From CAXBCP01 sp038120765 (GTDB taxonomy: Bacteria; Pseudomonadota; Alphaproteobacteria; MPNO01; UBA830), in the NCBI GenBank assembly GCA_038120765.1, contig JAYOMI010000001.1, positions 62,001 through 126,000 on the forward strand: a stretch of DNA of 64,000 nucleotides, read 5' to 3'. Positions 41,672-51,347 of the stretch are shown here, piece by piece. The position numbers and the translations under genes were made by a program. How positions within the stretch are numbered: the first letter of the stretch is position 1; each line of letters starts with the position of its first letter. The notes under the pieces are model-generated. The model had not been told where the DNA came from. It saw nothing but the letters and a program-made list of their open reading frames with translations, and did not search any database.

Positions 41672-42570
41672 ATCTTCCTCGCCTTTATCGGCGCGAACAG
41701 CCCTTCGGGTCGCAAGATCAGGACAAGCGCCATGATCGCATAGATCACAAACAGTTCGACTTCCGGAAACAGATGGACCGCGGCGGCCCGCGACACACCG
41801 ACAATGATGGCGCCGATCAGCGCACCGGGAATGGATCCCATGCCGCCGATCACCACAACGGCAAACGCCAGGACGATCACCTCGACCCCGATACCGGGTT
41901 GAACAGAAATGATCGGCGCATGATACGCACCGCCAAGGGCGCCAAGGAACGTGCCGATCATGAACGTGATCAGGAAGACCTTGGTCACGTTGATGCCCAT
42001 TGCCATGCTGACTTCGCGGTCGAAGATCACGGCGAGCAGAATTTTACCGAACTGGGTGCGGTTCAGTCCGTACCACAGGATATAGGCGACCACGAAGGTC
42101 AGCGCGATCATCGTCAGCGCGTAATTGTCGAATATGAGGCCGGCGATTTCACTGTTGCCGAGCAACGCCATCGGCTGGAACGCCAGATAGGGATCGGTGC
42201 CCCAGATCAGCAGGATGACGTCTTCGAGCACCAGGAATGCAGCAAACGTTGCGAGAACGACAATGTGTTCATCGCGGTCATACAGAAACTTCAACAGGCC
42301 GCGTTCGATGATGACCCCGAGCACGACGCCGAGAAAAGCGGCGCTGACGAAAATCAGCAAAAAGCCGCCTGCATCCGGCAGTCCGGCGGCAGCCCAGAGA
42401 CCGATGAGATAGGCTGTCAGATAGGCGCCGAATGCATAAAACGCACCATGTGTGACGTTCAGCACCTTCTGGACGCCGAAGATCACTGTAAGGCCGACCG
42501 CCACCAGAAACAGATATGACGAATAGACCAGCCCATCCACGAGGATGACGAGTAATAGTTCAAAATCCAA
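41668..42570 (-). CDS. livH: Branched-chain amino acid type ABC transporter permease
   Basis: A 300-residue permease with about eight helices, the partner of LivM. Typical segments are LVYSSYLFLVAVGLTVIFGV with VLNVTHGAFYAFGAY, and the coupling loop MAMGINVTKVFLITFM. It is the first membrane gene of the cluster and is preceded by a strong terminator between it and livK, which would lower its expression relative to the binding protein. Confidence 0.92.
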   Translation of the reverse strand: MDFELLLVILVDGLVYSSYLFLVAVGLTVIFGVQKVLNVTHGAFYAFGAYLTAYLIGLWAAAGLPDAGGFLLIFVSAAFLGVVLGVIIERGLLKFLYDRDEHIVVLATFAAFLVLEDVILLIWGTDPYLAFQPMALLGNSEIAGLIFDNYALTMIALTFVVAYILWYGLNRTQFGKILLAVIFDREVSMAMGINVTKVFLITFMIGTFLGALGGAYHAPIISVQPGIGVEVIVLAFAVVVIGGMGSIPGALIGAIIVGVSRAAAVHLFPEVELFVIYAIMALVLILRPEGLFAPIKARKI

Positions 42571-42632
42571 TATAACACCCCTGTCAGGATCGCGGGCGCC
42601 TTTTGCGGGCGACCGTCGGTGCGTATTCCACC

Positions 42633-42666
42633 AAAAAAGCGGGCGGCGGATTCACCGCCGCCCGCT
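42633..42666 (-). terminator. Intercistronic terminator between livK and livH
   Basis: A perfect 12-base stem, AGCGGGCGGCGG (42638-42649) with CCGCCGCCCGCT (42655-42666), five-base loop, followed on the minus strand by TTTTTT. This is the best-formed intrinsic terminator in the window. Read-through would supply livHMGF at a lower level than livK. Confidence 0.85.
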
Positions 42667-42680
42667 GGGTCAGCTTTCGA

Positions 42681-44000
42681 TCAGCCCTTCGCGCCTATCA
42701 TGCCGCCCTCGAGCCATTCGTTCGAATTGACTCCGTCGGGGGGATTGACGCATTCCGGGGGGAAGATAACGACATCTTTCAGGACCATTTCGCCCTTCTT
42801 GTCGTCCCACACAGTCACGCCCCAGCGATCGTCGGTGATGATCTGATGACCTTTCGACAGACCCATCGTGACGTTGCCGACGAAGGACGGGAACGTGGCA
42901 CCCTTGAGCGAGGCGATGACCTGCTCGGTTGTCGGGAACTGGCCGGCTTTCCTGGCCGCATCGTCATACGCATATTTCGCCGCAATAAAGCCCTGCGCAT
43001 ACTGGTAAGAAGGCTGGGACGGAGGCTCTCCGTATGCCTTGCGGTACTCCCGCTGGAACCAGGCATTGATCGGCGACGGATCGTCGGCGACATACATGCC
43101 ATACGGCCCACGCGTGCCGACCATGATACCCTGCGGGAATGTCTTGCCGAGGCGATACGCGACCGTCTCGCCGACCGTCAGCACAAACAGCTTGCGTTTG
43201 AACAGGCCGCGGGCAGACGCCTGGCCGATGAAGGCTTCAAGATCCCCACCCCAGAAACTGGAGTGCACCAGGTTTTCCCGCGCCCGCGACAGTGCGGATA
43301 TTTCCGTACCGTACTGGCCCGAGAAAAGCTTCGGGAACTGCGGCTTGTCGGTCGCCTTCGCATCGGGCACCAGCGTCGCCATGGCGAGCTGGAAATCACG
43401 CCAGGAATCCTGGCCCCAGGCGTAGTTCTGATTGATAGCCGTAATGCCTTTGACCTTGTCCTTCATCTTGGCCGCGATATACAGGGCCGCCGAGACGTTA
43501 TTCGCGGTCGCCGTATTGATGGTGCGGAAAACGTATTTGGGATCTTTATTGATTTCCTCGAACACCCGCGTGGTGCCGCAGACCGTCTGGATCGTCAGAA
43601 CCTTGAGTTCCTCGGAAACCGCAGTCGTCGCGGCACAGGTACCGGACGAAATGATGCCGATAATCGCATCGACATTTTCTTTCTGGACCTTGTTGCGAAG
43701 TTCGGTGACCTGCTTCGTCCCGCCGCCGGCCTCGTCATAGACCAGCAGTTCGATCTGACGGCCGGCCAGGCCCTTGGTATTGTAGGGCGCAGGCAGTTCG
43801 CCATTGTTGATACCCCGGACAATCAACTCGGTACCGTTCTTTGCCGGAATACCGAATGCCGGCGCCGCGGCACCGGTCAAAAACGTCGGCGTACCGATCT
43901 TAACGGTCTGCGCCAGCGCCGCACCGCCGCCCAGCGCAACAGCGCCGACGACGGCCGCACCGACAAGGCGCACTACGGATGTAGATTTCGCTAGTTTCAT
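42681..44000 (-). CDS. livK: Branched-chain amino acid type periplasmic binding protein
   Basis: A 439-residue secreted receptor of the type I periplasmic-binding fold. The signal peptide is at the start (VVRLVGAAVVGAVALGGGAA, cleavage after ALA-Q). The mature part begins QTVKIGTPTFLTGAAAP and has DAIIGIISSGTCAAT and LFSGQYGTEISALSR. It is longer than LivK of enteric bacteria and belongs to the broad family often tied to aromatic or amide uptake. GGAGGGG is before the ATG at 44000. Position first in the cluster with a terminator behind it suits a highly expressed receptor. Confidence 0.88.
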   Translation of the reverse strand: MKLAKSTSVVRLVGAAVVGAVALGGGAALAQTVKIGTPTFLTGAAAPAFGIPAKNGTELIVRGINNGELPAPYNTKGLAGRQIELLVYDEAGGGTKQVTELRNKVQKENVDAIIGIISSGTCAATTAVSEELKVLTIQTVCGTTRVFEEINKDPKYVFRTINTATANNVSAALYIAAKMKDKVKGITAINQNYAWGQDSWRDFQLAMATLVPDAKATDKPQFPKLFSGQYGTEISALSRARENLVHSSFWGGDLEAFIGQASARGLFKRKLFVLTVGETVAYRLGKTFPQGIMVGTRGPYGMYVADDPSPINAWFQREYRKAYGEPPSQPSYQYAQGFIAAKYAYDDAARKAGQFPTTEQVIASLKGATFPSFVGNVTMGLSKGHQIITDDRWGVTVWDDKKGEMVLKDVVIFPPECVNPPDGVNSNEWLEGGMIGAKG

Positions 44001-44130
44001 TTCAGCCCCTCCCAGGGTTGTCATAAAGACGTATTTATTTGCGTATTCTGACCTCGTTCGGTCAGCGCAGCGGAAACTGTACAGAGTTCGCCAGAAAGGT
44101 CCAGCCCCGTTTCCTCGGCGTGTACGACCC

Positions 44131-45543
44131 TTATTGCCGAGACACCAGATCATTGACCAGCAAACCGGCGGATTCCAGTGTTTCCAGCCGTCGAATCATG
44201 GACTCAATGGAATCAATGCGTTCTTCGGGATGACGGCCGTAAATCGCGCAGCCGCGAAATTTTGCCGCGACTTCGTCGAAATCCATCGGCGACCTGCTGC
44301 TGCCCCGCGCATGATCGGCACGACCCGACAGGATTTGTCCGTCCTGCAATTGGACATCTATCAGCGTCGTCACGTTGGTATAGCCGTCATCTGCCACGTC
44401 ATACGCCGTATAATCGACTTTCCCCATCATCGCCCGGACATCCGGACGATTGAGCATCCCGGTGGTAAACTCGCCGAGGCCGGCCTGCCGTTCGATAGCG
44501 ACGATCGCGAGGGTGAATTCCATTGAAAACTTTGCCTGCATACCATCCGCCGGATTGTGATGAATCAGCGTTTTCAGGACCCGGTCATTGGTCTTCACGG
44601 AAATCCGGGCGATCATTTCCGGTGCGATGTCATTTTTGTTCAACAGGGCGAGCAGGCAACCTGCGCCGGGATGGGTCAGCGCGCCATTGGGATGGGGCTT
44701 TATCCAGACGCCGGGATCCTCGAATACCCAGGGAGTTCCGAGGCGCCCGATAATCTCCGACGGGTCGCACCCGCCGGCCGCCGCCGCGAAATAGCCGACG
44801 GGGCCATGAAGGGCGTCGCTTGCTGCGGTGAGGCCCCGCGCTGCGAGATCTGCGGCCGTTATGCCTGCCTGTGCGGCCTGGGCCGGGTGCAGGATTTCCG
44901 CCATCGTGCCGAAGTTCCGCCGGATGCCGGAGGCATGGCTCGCCGCGATACCGATGGCATTGACAGTCTCTGCCCGGCCGAGCCCTTTCAGGACACAAGC
45001 GGCTATCACGGCGCCGAACACGTTCATCGTGCCGGTTGTGTGAAATCCTTCGCCGTAATGCCGGGCTGCAATGGTGTGGTTCAGCCGGGAGGCCACCTCC
45101 ATCCCGGCAAGGTAGGCCCGGAGCATGTCCATCCCGCAAGCGCCGAGGGCCTGTCCTTCCGCGAGCACGACCGGCAATACTGCCCCGCTCGCATGAATGC
45201 CGCCGGTACGGTCAGCCCGCACCTGCGGACTGGTATCGTCAAAATTATCCGCATGGATCGCGGTCGCATTGGCGAAGGCGGCAAAACGCGGCGGGGCGGA
45301 AAGCGCGGTGCCGATTATCGCGCTGCCCTTCTCGCCGAACCCCTGGGCGACGAAATCTTCGCGCACGATCCGGGCTGCATCGGACACGGAACCGGCAAGG
45401 GCGAGGCCAAGCGAATCGAGAACATGTATTTTCGCACGCTCGATAACCTGCCCGGGGATATCGGCCATCGGCACCGATTGGGCGAAATCGGCGATTGCCG
45501 CCGTGACGTCGTCCCTGTTGTACTCTTGTGTGTCGTCGCTCAT
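44131..45543 (-). CDS. MmgE/PrpD-family protein
   Basis: A 470-residue member of the MmgE/PrpD family, named after 2-methylcitrate dehydratase but including aconitate decarboxylase and other dehydratases. Family lines are KIHVLDSLGLALAGS, FDDTSPQVRADRTGGIHASG, LNHTIAARHYGEGFHTTGT and FGTMAEILHPAQAAQAG. It would be cytosolic. The start at 45543 matches the family's N-terminus; the much longer open frame upstream is antisense to the next gene. It diverges from the TPP enzyme at 45622 and faces the liv cluster, so it could take part in breakdown of a transported acid. Confidence 0.87.
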   Translation of the reverse strand: MSDDTQEYNRDDVTAAIADFAQSVPMADIPGQVIERAKIHVLDSLGLALAGSVSDAARIVREDFVAQGFGEKGSAIIGTALSAPPRFAAFANATAIHADNFDDTSPQVRADRTGGIHASGAVLPVVLAEGQALGACGMDMLRAYLAGMEVASRLNHTIAARHYGEGFHTTGTMNVFGAVIAACVLKGLGRAETVNAIGIAASHASGIRRNFGTMAEILHPAQAAQAGITAADLAARGLTAASDALHGPVGYFAAAAGGCDPSEIIGRLGTPWVFEDPGVWIKPHPNGALTHPGAGCLLALLNKNDIAPEMIARISVKTNDRVLKTLIHHNPADGMQAKFSMEFTLAIVAIERQAGLGEFTTGMLNRPDVRAMMGKVDYTAYDVADDGYTNVTTLIDVQLQDGQILSGRADHARGSSRSPMDFDEVAAKFRGCAIYGRHPEERIDSIESMIRRLETLESAGLLVNDLVSRQ

Positions 45544-45621
45544 CCGGTCGCCCCTTTTGTCTTTTCCGAAACATACTAGTATGCCGCTCCTGTAAACAGC
45601 CTCAGCCCGATCGGACATATC

Positions 45622-47226
45622 TTGAACTGCTCTGACGTTATTACCCGCTATCTGGAAGCCGCCGGCATCAAGCATATTTTCGGCTATCCGGGGGATCCGA
45701 GCGTCGAACTGCTGGAGACGGCGCGGCGCAACGGTATCGAATTCATTCTCGCGCGGCGCGAGGGTACGGCGGGGCTCATGGCTGCCGCCTACGGGCAGAT
45801 CACGGAAAAGCCCGGCGTCTGCCTGTCGACGCTGGGACCCGGGTCTTCGAACCTCGTCAATGCGGTCGCGTCCGCAATGCTCGACCGCACGCCGATGATC
45901 GCCCTGTCGGGACAGATCGACGGCAAGCGGGAGCACACCTTCACCCACCAGGTGCTGGATCACAACGCGATGTTCTCGCCCATCACCAAGTGGACAGCCC
46001 CCATCCGCACCGACACGGTGGCCACCGTGATGCGCCGCGCCATGCGCACCGCCGTCGCCGAACGTCCCGGGCCGGTTCATATCAGCACCGGCGCAGACGT
46101 GGTCGGCGCGGAGGCGACCGATACCGAAATCCGCCTGCCGCCGATGTGCCGACAGGGCGGCGGGTTCGAGACATTCACGACAGACGGCGCGCCGTCCGCG
46201 ACTGCCATGATCAAGGGCGCCCGGCGGCCGGTGATCGTCGCCGGCATAGGCGCTGTGCGCGCCGGCGCGACGGATGCGCTGACCGGCCTGGCGGAAGAAT
46301 ACGGCTGCCCCGTCGTCGTAGCCCCGATGGCGAAGGGCGTTATCGCCGAGGATCATCCCTGTTTCGCCGGCACTCTCGACATGGCCTGCAACCAATTCGT
46401 CTGGGATTTCCTGTCCGGTGCCGACCTGATCATCGCCGCCGGGTTCGATCCGGTGGAACTGATCAAGCCGTGGACACCGGATGCCCCGGTCATCCATGTC
46501 GATACCACCCCGAATACCGACCAGATCTACCTGTCGGACGTGGAAATGGTCGGCGACGTCTCCGCGGCGCTGGATCACCTGCGGACAGCAATCGGCGAGG
46601 GCGCACGCTGGCGCGAAGCAGAGATCGCCGATCATCGTGAGCGACTGAACAACCTTTACTATGCCGGCAAGACACCCGGGAAACTGAACCCGACCGACGT
46701 GGTGGATGTCGCCCGCGCCGTCATGCCGCGCGACACCGTGGTTACCACCGACGTCGGCTCCCACAAGCTGCTGGTCGGCCAGGGCTGGACGACCTACGCG
46801 CCGAAGGGCGTGCTGATGTCGAACGGATTGTCGTCGATGGGCTTTTCCCTGCCCGCCGCGATGACCGCCAAGCTGCTGATGCCCGAACGAGAGATTGTCT
46901 GCTTCACCGGCGATGGCGGGCTCGCCATGGTGCAGGGCGAACTGCGTCTCGCCGCGAGCCTTAAGCTCGGGATGAAGGTAATCGTGTTCTGCGACAACAG
47001 CCTGAACCGCATAGAGCTCAAACAGATGGCGCGGCAATATCCGTCATCGGGGACGACGATCGATCCGACCGACGTGGTCAAACTGTCGGAATCCATGGCG
47101 TGCGATGCGATCGAGGCCGATACGATCCAGCAGCTCGAAGCCGCGTTGAGCGCGCCGCAGGACCCGGACCGTCCGCTGGTGATCGCGGCGAATATCGACC
47201 CCGCCCAGTACGCGGCGCAGTTCTAG
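45622..47226 (+). CDS. TPP-dependent decarboxylase, acetolactate-synthase-like, TTG start
   Basis: A 534-residue three-domain TPP enzyme. The catalytic Glu is in LARREGTAGLMAAAYG, preceded by HIFGYPGDPSVELL; the FAD/middle-domain signature has VIVAGIGAVRAGA; the cofactor motif is GDGGLAMVQGELR with FCDNSLN closing it, where most relatives have NN. The start is a TTG at 45622 with GGA six bases upstream, no ATG being in frame. Related to oxalyl-CoA decarboxylase, glyoxylate carboligase and acetolactate synthase; lacking a small subunit, a catabolic role is likelier. It diverges from MmgE/PrpD. Confidence 0.83.
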   Translation: MNCSDVITRYLEAAGIKHIFGYPGDPSVELLETARRNGIEFILARREGTAGLMAAAYGQITEKPGVCLSTLGPGSSNLVNAVASAMLDRTPMIALSGQIDGKREHTFTHQVLDHNAMFSPITKWTAPIRTDTVATVMRRAMRTAVAERPGPVHISTGADVVGAEATDTEIRLPPMCRQGGGFETFTTDGAPSATAMIKGARRPVIVAGIGAVRAGATDALTGLAEEYGCPVVVAPMAKGVIAEDHPCFAGTLDMACNQFVWDFLSGADLIIAAGFDPVELIKPWTPDAPVIHVDTTPNTDQIYLSDVEMVGDVSAALDHLRTAIGEGARWREAEIADHRERLNNLYYAGKTPGKLNPTDVVDVARAVMPRDTVVTTDVGSHKLLVGQGWTTYAPKGVLMSNGLSSMGFSLPAAMTAKLLMPEREIVCFTGDGGLAMVQGELRLAASLKLGMKVIVFCDNSLNRIELKQMARQYPSSGTTIDPTDVVKLSESMACDAIEADTIQQLEAALSAPQDPDRPLVIAANIDPAQYAAQF

Positions 47227-47244
47227 GGGCGCCGCAGTCCGGCT

Positions 47245-48120
47245 TTATTTGGTATGCGCGCGCATGCGGTCGGATGCGCCGTCGGCGAAGCCCCAGGTAT
47301 CGCCCTGCAGTTCCGGCGGGCGCTCCCAGTCTTCCGGCATGCCGACCTTGTAGCTGTCATCGACCTGCTCCACCTCAGCGGTGTATTCGATGACATAGCC
47401 GTTCGGATCGACGAAATAGGCGAAAATATTGTTGCCCGGGCCGTGCCGTCCGACACCCCATTCGGTGGGGAAGCCCGTCTGCTTCATCCGTCCCGCGCCG
47501 AACATCAGCGCATCGTGGCTCGGCATCTCGAATGCGCAATGATTGAAGGTCGGCGTGTTGATTGACGTATAGGCGAGTGCATGGTGGTCGCTGCTGCACC
47601 GGATAAAGTCCATAAAACCGGTGCGGTCGGTGAGTTTGAAGCCGAGCAGGTCGATGAACTGTGCGCTCTGCGCTTCCCGGTCCGGCGAATTCAGGACCAC
47701 GTGGCTGAGCTTGACCGGGCGGTCCGTCGCCGGGGGTTTTGCGGTATAGGTCTTCAGCCCGGTCGAAATGCAGTATTCGCGATCGTCCAGGTCCCGGAAC
47801 ACGAAACCGTAACCGCCCGCCGGACCCGCCATTTCGCCGGGCGCATCGACCGACGCACCGAATGCCTTTGCCTTTTCATAAAGACCGTCGACGGCCTGCT
47901 TGTCGTCCGCTGCGAGATTGACCCTAAGAAGTTTCTTGTCGCCGCCTTCGCGCAGCGCCAGCACATGATGCTCGGCGCCGGTGCCGCGCAGATAGACGGC
48001 GCCGCCTTCCTCCGCCGCCGTCTCGAGCCCCCAGCAATCCTCGTAAAATTTCTTCGCGGCCGCGAGGTCGGGCACCCGGAATTCCGCGCTGCGAAGTCCT
48101 GAAACGCTGGGGTCTGCCAT
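47245..48120 (-). CDS. Two-module VOC protein, extradiol dioxygenase-like
   Basis: A 291-residue protein made of two vicinal-oxygen-chelate modules, as in type I extradiol ring-cleaving dioxygenases. The iron ligands are present in the second module: His140 (KLSHVVLNS), His194 (TFNHCAFEM) and Glu245 (YVIEYTAEV); His226 in GRHGPGNNIFAYF is where the catalytic base is expected. It would open a catechol-type ring with Fe(II) and O2. It converges on the TPP enzyme and diverges from the FAH-family gene, with a possible operator between. Substrate unknown. Confidence 0.82.
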   Translation of the reverse strand: MADPSVSGLRSAEFRVPDLAAAKKFYEDCWGLETAAEEGGAVYLRGTGAEHHVLALREGGDKKLLRVNLAADDKQAVDGLYEKAKAFGASVDAPGEMAGPAGGYGFVFRDLDDREYCISTGLKTYTAKPPATDRPVKLSHVVLNSPDREAQSAQFIDLLGFKLTDRTGFMDFIRCSSDHHALAYTSINTPTFNHCAFEMPSHDALMFGAGRMKQTGFPTEWGVGRHGPGNNIFAYFVDPNGYVIEYTAEVEQVDDSYKVGMPEDWERPPELQGDTWGFADGASDRMRAHTK

Positions 48121-48245
48121 CTTTATTCTCTCCAAATTCCGGCGGGCGTCATATGCCCGTCGTCTTTCCAATCGTAATATTTTGAGCGAGAAGGGTGAAG
48201 GGTCTTATCGCCTCCGAAGACGGGAAAACCATTTTACTTGATTAA

Positions 48246-48257
48246 TCCGTACACGGA
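48246..48257. promoter_or_regulatory. Candidate operator in the VOC/FAH intergenic region
   Basis: A perfect inverted repeat TCCGT-AC-ACGGA flanked by A/T-rich sequence (TTAA and ATATTA). It lies midway between two divergent catabolic genes, 125 and 63 bases from their starts, where a GntR- or IclR-type regulator might bind. No regulator gene is nearby. Confidence 0.3.
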
Positions 48258-48319
48258 ATATTATACCTGAGCTGAATTTACCGAGACTTCGCAAGTCCAC
48301 CGCAAATCAGGATGAACCA

Positions 48320-49180
48320 ATGAAAATATGCCGCTTTAACGACGATCGCCTTGGCGTCATCGTGGATGGAACGATCCGGGACGTAACGTCCGCGCAGGAC
48401 GCAATCCGTGCAGCCCATCCCTATGTGTCCTATTCGGACGCGGTTATCGCCGCGTTGCCCGAATGGCGTGACAGGCTGGAAGAGATGGCCTCCAGGGCCG
48501 ATCCGATCGCCATCGACAGCGTTCACCTGCATTCACCGGTCGCCCGCCCCGGCAAGCTGATGGCAGCCCCCGTGAATTACATGGCCCATATCGACGAAGC
48601 CCAGGCCGATCCGCAGATTCGCGTGATCGAGCGCACCATGAAAATCCGCGAAGCCGGAATTTTTCTGAAATCGAATACGGCCCTTATCGGCGCATCCGAT
48701 TCGATCCCGATCCGGTTCCCCGACCGCCGGAACGATCACGAATTCGAATTCGCCTTCGTCATCGGCAAGGAATGCAGCCACGTGTCCAAGGAAGACGCGC
48801 TTGATGTCATCGCCGGCTATACGCTGGGCCTCGACATGACGGTGCGTGGACCGGAAGACCGCAGCGCGCGCAAGTCCTGCGACGGCTATGCCGTTCTCGG
48901 CCCGTGGTTCGTCACCGCCGACGAGATCGCCGATCCGGACAACGTTGCTTTCCACGGTTCGGTCAACGGCGTCGTCAAACAGGACGCCAACACGAAAGAC
49001 CAGGTGCTGAGCATTCGCGAACTGGTAGAATACGCCTCGCAGTACTACACGCTGTACCCGGGCGACGTCATGTTCACCGGCTCACCCGAAGGCGTAAGCG
49101 AAGTGAAGGCAGGAGACGAGCTGCACTTCGTCTGCGACCAGATCGGCGAGTTCAAGATCGGGATTACAGCATCGCCCTAA
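48320..49180 (+). CDS. Fumarylacetoacetate hydrolase family protein
   Basis: A 286-residue member of the FAH family, which hydrolyses or decarboxylates beta-diketo acids, often after ring cleavage. The metal-binding line is HEFEFAFVIGKECSHVS, followed by GYTLGLDMTVRGPEDRSARK and PWFVTADEI; the C-terminal GDVMFTGSPEGVSEVKAGDEL is complete. The metal would be Mg or Mn. The ATG follows AGGATGAACCA. It diverges from the extradiol dioxygenase-like gene and its stop overlaps that of the converging monooxygenase gene (CTAA). Confidence 0.9.
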   Translation: MKICRFNDDRLGVIVDGTIRDVTSAQDAIRAAHPYVSYSDAVIAALPEWRDRLEEMASRADPIAIDSVHLHSPVARPGKLMAAPVNYMAHIDEAQADPQIRVIERTMKIREAGIFLKSNTALIGASDSIPIRFPDRRNDHEFEFAFVIGKECSHVSKEDALDVIAGYTLGLDMTVRGPEDRSARKSCDGYAVLGPWFVTADEIADPDNVAFHGSVNGVVKQDANTKDQVLSIRELVEYASQYYTLYPGDVMFTGSPEGVSEVKAGDELHFVCDQIGEFKIGITASP

Positions 49181-50371
49181 AGCTTCGGGTCGGGGCTGCC
49201 ATGGCCGAGCAGGATGTTGCCGTACAGCCCCGTCTGAAGATCCCATACCAGGCCGATATGCTGAGAGACGGCGTGGACATCCCGCCAGGCCCGCTGCATC
49301 GGATGGCTGGTTTCAAGCCCGCGCCCGCCGGTGAGGGGCAGAAGCTCGTCGACGGCATCGCAGCAGGACTGCGCGACGTGCCCGAGATTGAGCCGGTAAC
49401 GCCCGCGGTCGGACATCTCGAAAGTCCCACCCGACTTTCCTTTGGCGACGATCTCCGCCCGCAACTGCGCGATGACCGCATCGGCCGCATCCAGCAGGGC
49501 CGACGCCTTGCCGAGCCTCTGGTGAACCGTCGCGACACGGGACAGGTCCGTGCCGGTGACCGACTGACGGCCGGTCAGATCGCCGATCACGGCGTCCAGC
49601 GCGCCACGCGCCGCCCCCAGTGCGGGGCCGATGATATTGAACGGGAATACGGCGAATAACGGCAACCGGTACAGATAGCTGTCATGCGCCTCCGACCCCG
49701 GCGTCGCATCGCCGCGCAGATCGCGCACGCGTATCGCCCGGTGCGGCGGGATAACAGCACCTTCGACAACGATATCGTTGCTGCCGCTTGCCGAGAGGCC
49801 CGCACTGTTCCAGGCGTCTTCCACTTTGCAGTCAGCCAGATCGACCATTGCGAATACCGGGTCCGGGGGCCCGTTTCCGCCCGCCGCCGGAAGCATCACC
49901 AGCAGGATGGCCCAGCCGCAAAGATCGACGCCGCTGGAAAACCGCCAGCGACCGNNNNNNNNNNCTGATATGCAGATCGCGTCCGTTGCGTTCGGCCGTC
50001 ACGCCGACAGGCAGGAAAGAGGTCGCTACGGCGACATCGGCATCGTCTCCCCATATTTCCGCCTGCGCGGAATCCGGGAACATGCCGGCGACCCAGCCAT
50101 GACAGGCGATGATGCCGCCGACCCAGGCGCTGGAAGCGCAGGAACGGCCCAGTTCCCGGGCAAAGGCGGTCTGGGCACCGTAATCCAGTTCCATGCCGCC
50201 ATAGCGCGCCGGCTGGAGCGCGCGGTAGAAGCCCGCCTCCCGGAAATCCCGATCGGTCTCTCTGGAAACGCGCCGGTCCAGCTCCGCCTGGCGCGCACGC
50301 TCCGCGAGCACCGGGCCAAGATCGCGGGCGCGGTCGACCAACTGCGCTTCAAGAGCGGCTTTGGCCGGCAT
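49177..50371 (-). CDS. Acyl-CoA dehydrogenase-fold flavin monooxygenase (HsaA/HpaB-group D type), interrupted by an N gap
   Basis: Members of this group use FMNH2 or FADH2 from a partner reductase to hydroxylate phenols or steroid catechol precursors. N-terminal features are LGPVLAERARQAELDRRVS and RETDRDFREAGFYRALQPARYGG (in parts), and the flavin-contact segment GRWRFSSGVDLCGWAIL lies after the gap. The C-terminal helical bundle is complete. Simply joining the flanks without the Ns (ATCAG plus CGGTCG) keeps the frame and gives LHISGRWRFSSG, a sound motif. The gene starts four bases after the stop of the hydrolase upstream on the same strand. Confidence 0.8.
49955..49964. other. 10-base N gap inside the monooxygenase gene; flanks join in frame
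   Basis: Removing the ten Ns and joining the flanks directly restores the reading frame and the conserved SGRWRFSSG motif. The gap is probably not a real loss of sequence. Confidence 0.85.
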
Positions 50372-50375
50372 CGGC

Positions 50376-51260
50376 TCAGGCGTCGGCGGTCGCGTTGACG
50401 GGGAAGTATTTGTCGAGCCAGTCCCGGATGATGTTGATCACCCGGGTGTTCGATTCCGCCATCATGAAATGATCGGTATCGGCGGTCAGATGAAGATCCG
50501 TCGGCTGGCCGGCACGCTTGAACATCTCCACCGACTGTTCCGTCGGCGTCACCGAATCGAGCGAGCTGTGGAGCAGCAGAACCGGACGCGGCGCGATATT
50601 GCCGATCACGTCTTCCGCCGTGAAATCCATCATCCCCTGGGCGGTATCCGCCGTGAACTGCTGCACCGAACCGGACGGCATGTTCGCACGAAGATGTTCC
50701 GGAATCGGCACAATGGCGTAGCGATCGACGAACAGTGGCTCGCCGGTTTCCTCGCGGTGTTTCTTGCCGTCGGCCAGCATCTTGGTGAACGCGTCCCACA
50801 TTTCGGGCGTCGGGTGCTGGCCACGGAACTTGCGCTCGCCGTTGCCCCAGCCGCCGGATGAAATGACGGCCGCCACACGTTCATCGACACCAGCGGTATA
50901 GACCGCGACGGCTCCGCCGAAGCTCGATCCGACGACGCCGATCTGGTCGGGGTCGACCTCCGGCCGGGACTGCAGGAAACTGACCGCGGCGCGCGTGTCC
51001 TCTACCTGGTCGAGACACAGCAGATGGCCGAAAAGGCCGTCGCTTTCGCCGCAGCCGCGCATGTCGAAGCGCAGGACGACATAGCCCCAGCGGCAAAACA
51101 TGGCCGACGGGCCCGTGACGTTGTTGGCGCTCTTGCGGCTGCCGAATCCGTGCAGGACCATGATCGCGGGCCGGCGTTCGCCGGGCGCCATGTCATCGGG
51201 TGTATGAACCACGCCCGAGATATTCAGATCGCCGGATTTAAAAGTGACCGCTTCTTCCAT
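50376..51260 (-). CDS. Alpha/beta hydrolase
   Basis: A 294-residue hydrolase of the BAAT/DLH-like group. The oxyanion segment is VLHGFGSRKS, the nucleophile Ser113 lies in GVVGSSFGGAVA, and Asp and His are likely in SLDSVTPTEQS and TDHFMM. GGAGG lies six bases before the ATG at 51260. It is in one transcription unit with the flavin monooxygenase (four bases between). In an extradiol pathway the hydrolase would act on the ring-fission product; that is an inference from the neighbours. Confidence 0.85.
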   Translation of the reverse strand: MEEAVTFKSGDLNISGVVHTPDDMAPGERRPAIMVLHGFGSRKSANNVTGPSAMFCRWGYVVLRFDMRGCGESDGLFGHLLCLDQVEDTRAAVSFLQSRPEVDPDQIGVVGSSFGGAVAVYTAGVDERVAAVISSGGWGNGERKFRGQHPTPEMWDAFTKMLADGKKHREETGEPLFVDRYAIVPIPEHLRANMPSGSVQQFTADTAQGMMDFTAEDVIGNIAPRPVLLLHSSLDSVTPTEQSVEMFKRAGQPTDLHLTADTDHFMMAESNTRVINIIRDWLDKYFPVNATADA

Positions 51261-51347
51261 AAACGCCTCCGTTGGGTTTTTTCCTTTATACGCCGCCGCG
51301 ATATCGCGGGGCAACGCTGGACCGTCAGCGACGCGGTTGATACATCT

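Noticed and set aside
44131..47037. Very long open frame (968 codons) on the minus strand
   Set aside because: Only the part from 45543 to 44131 matches a family (MmgE/PrpD). The rest is antisense to the TPP enzyme gene, a common effect in high-GC DNA.
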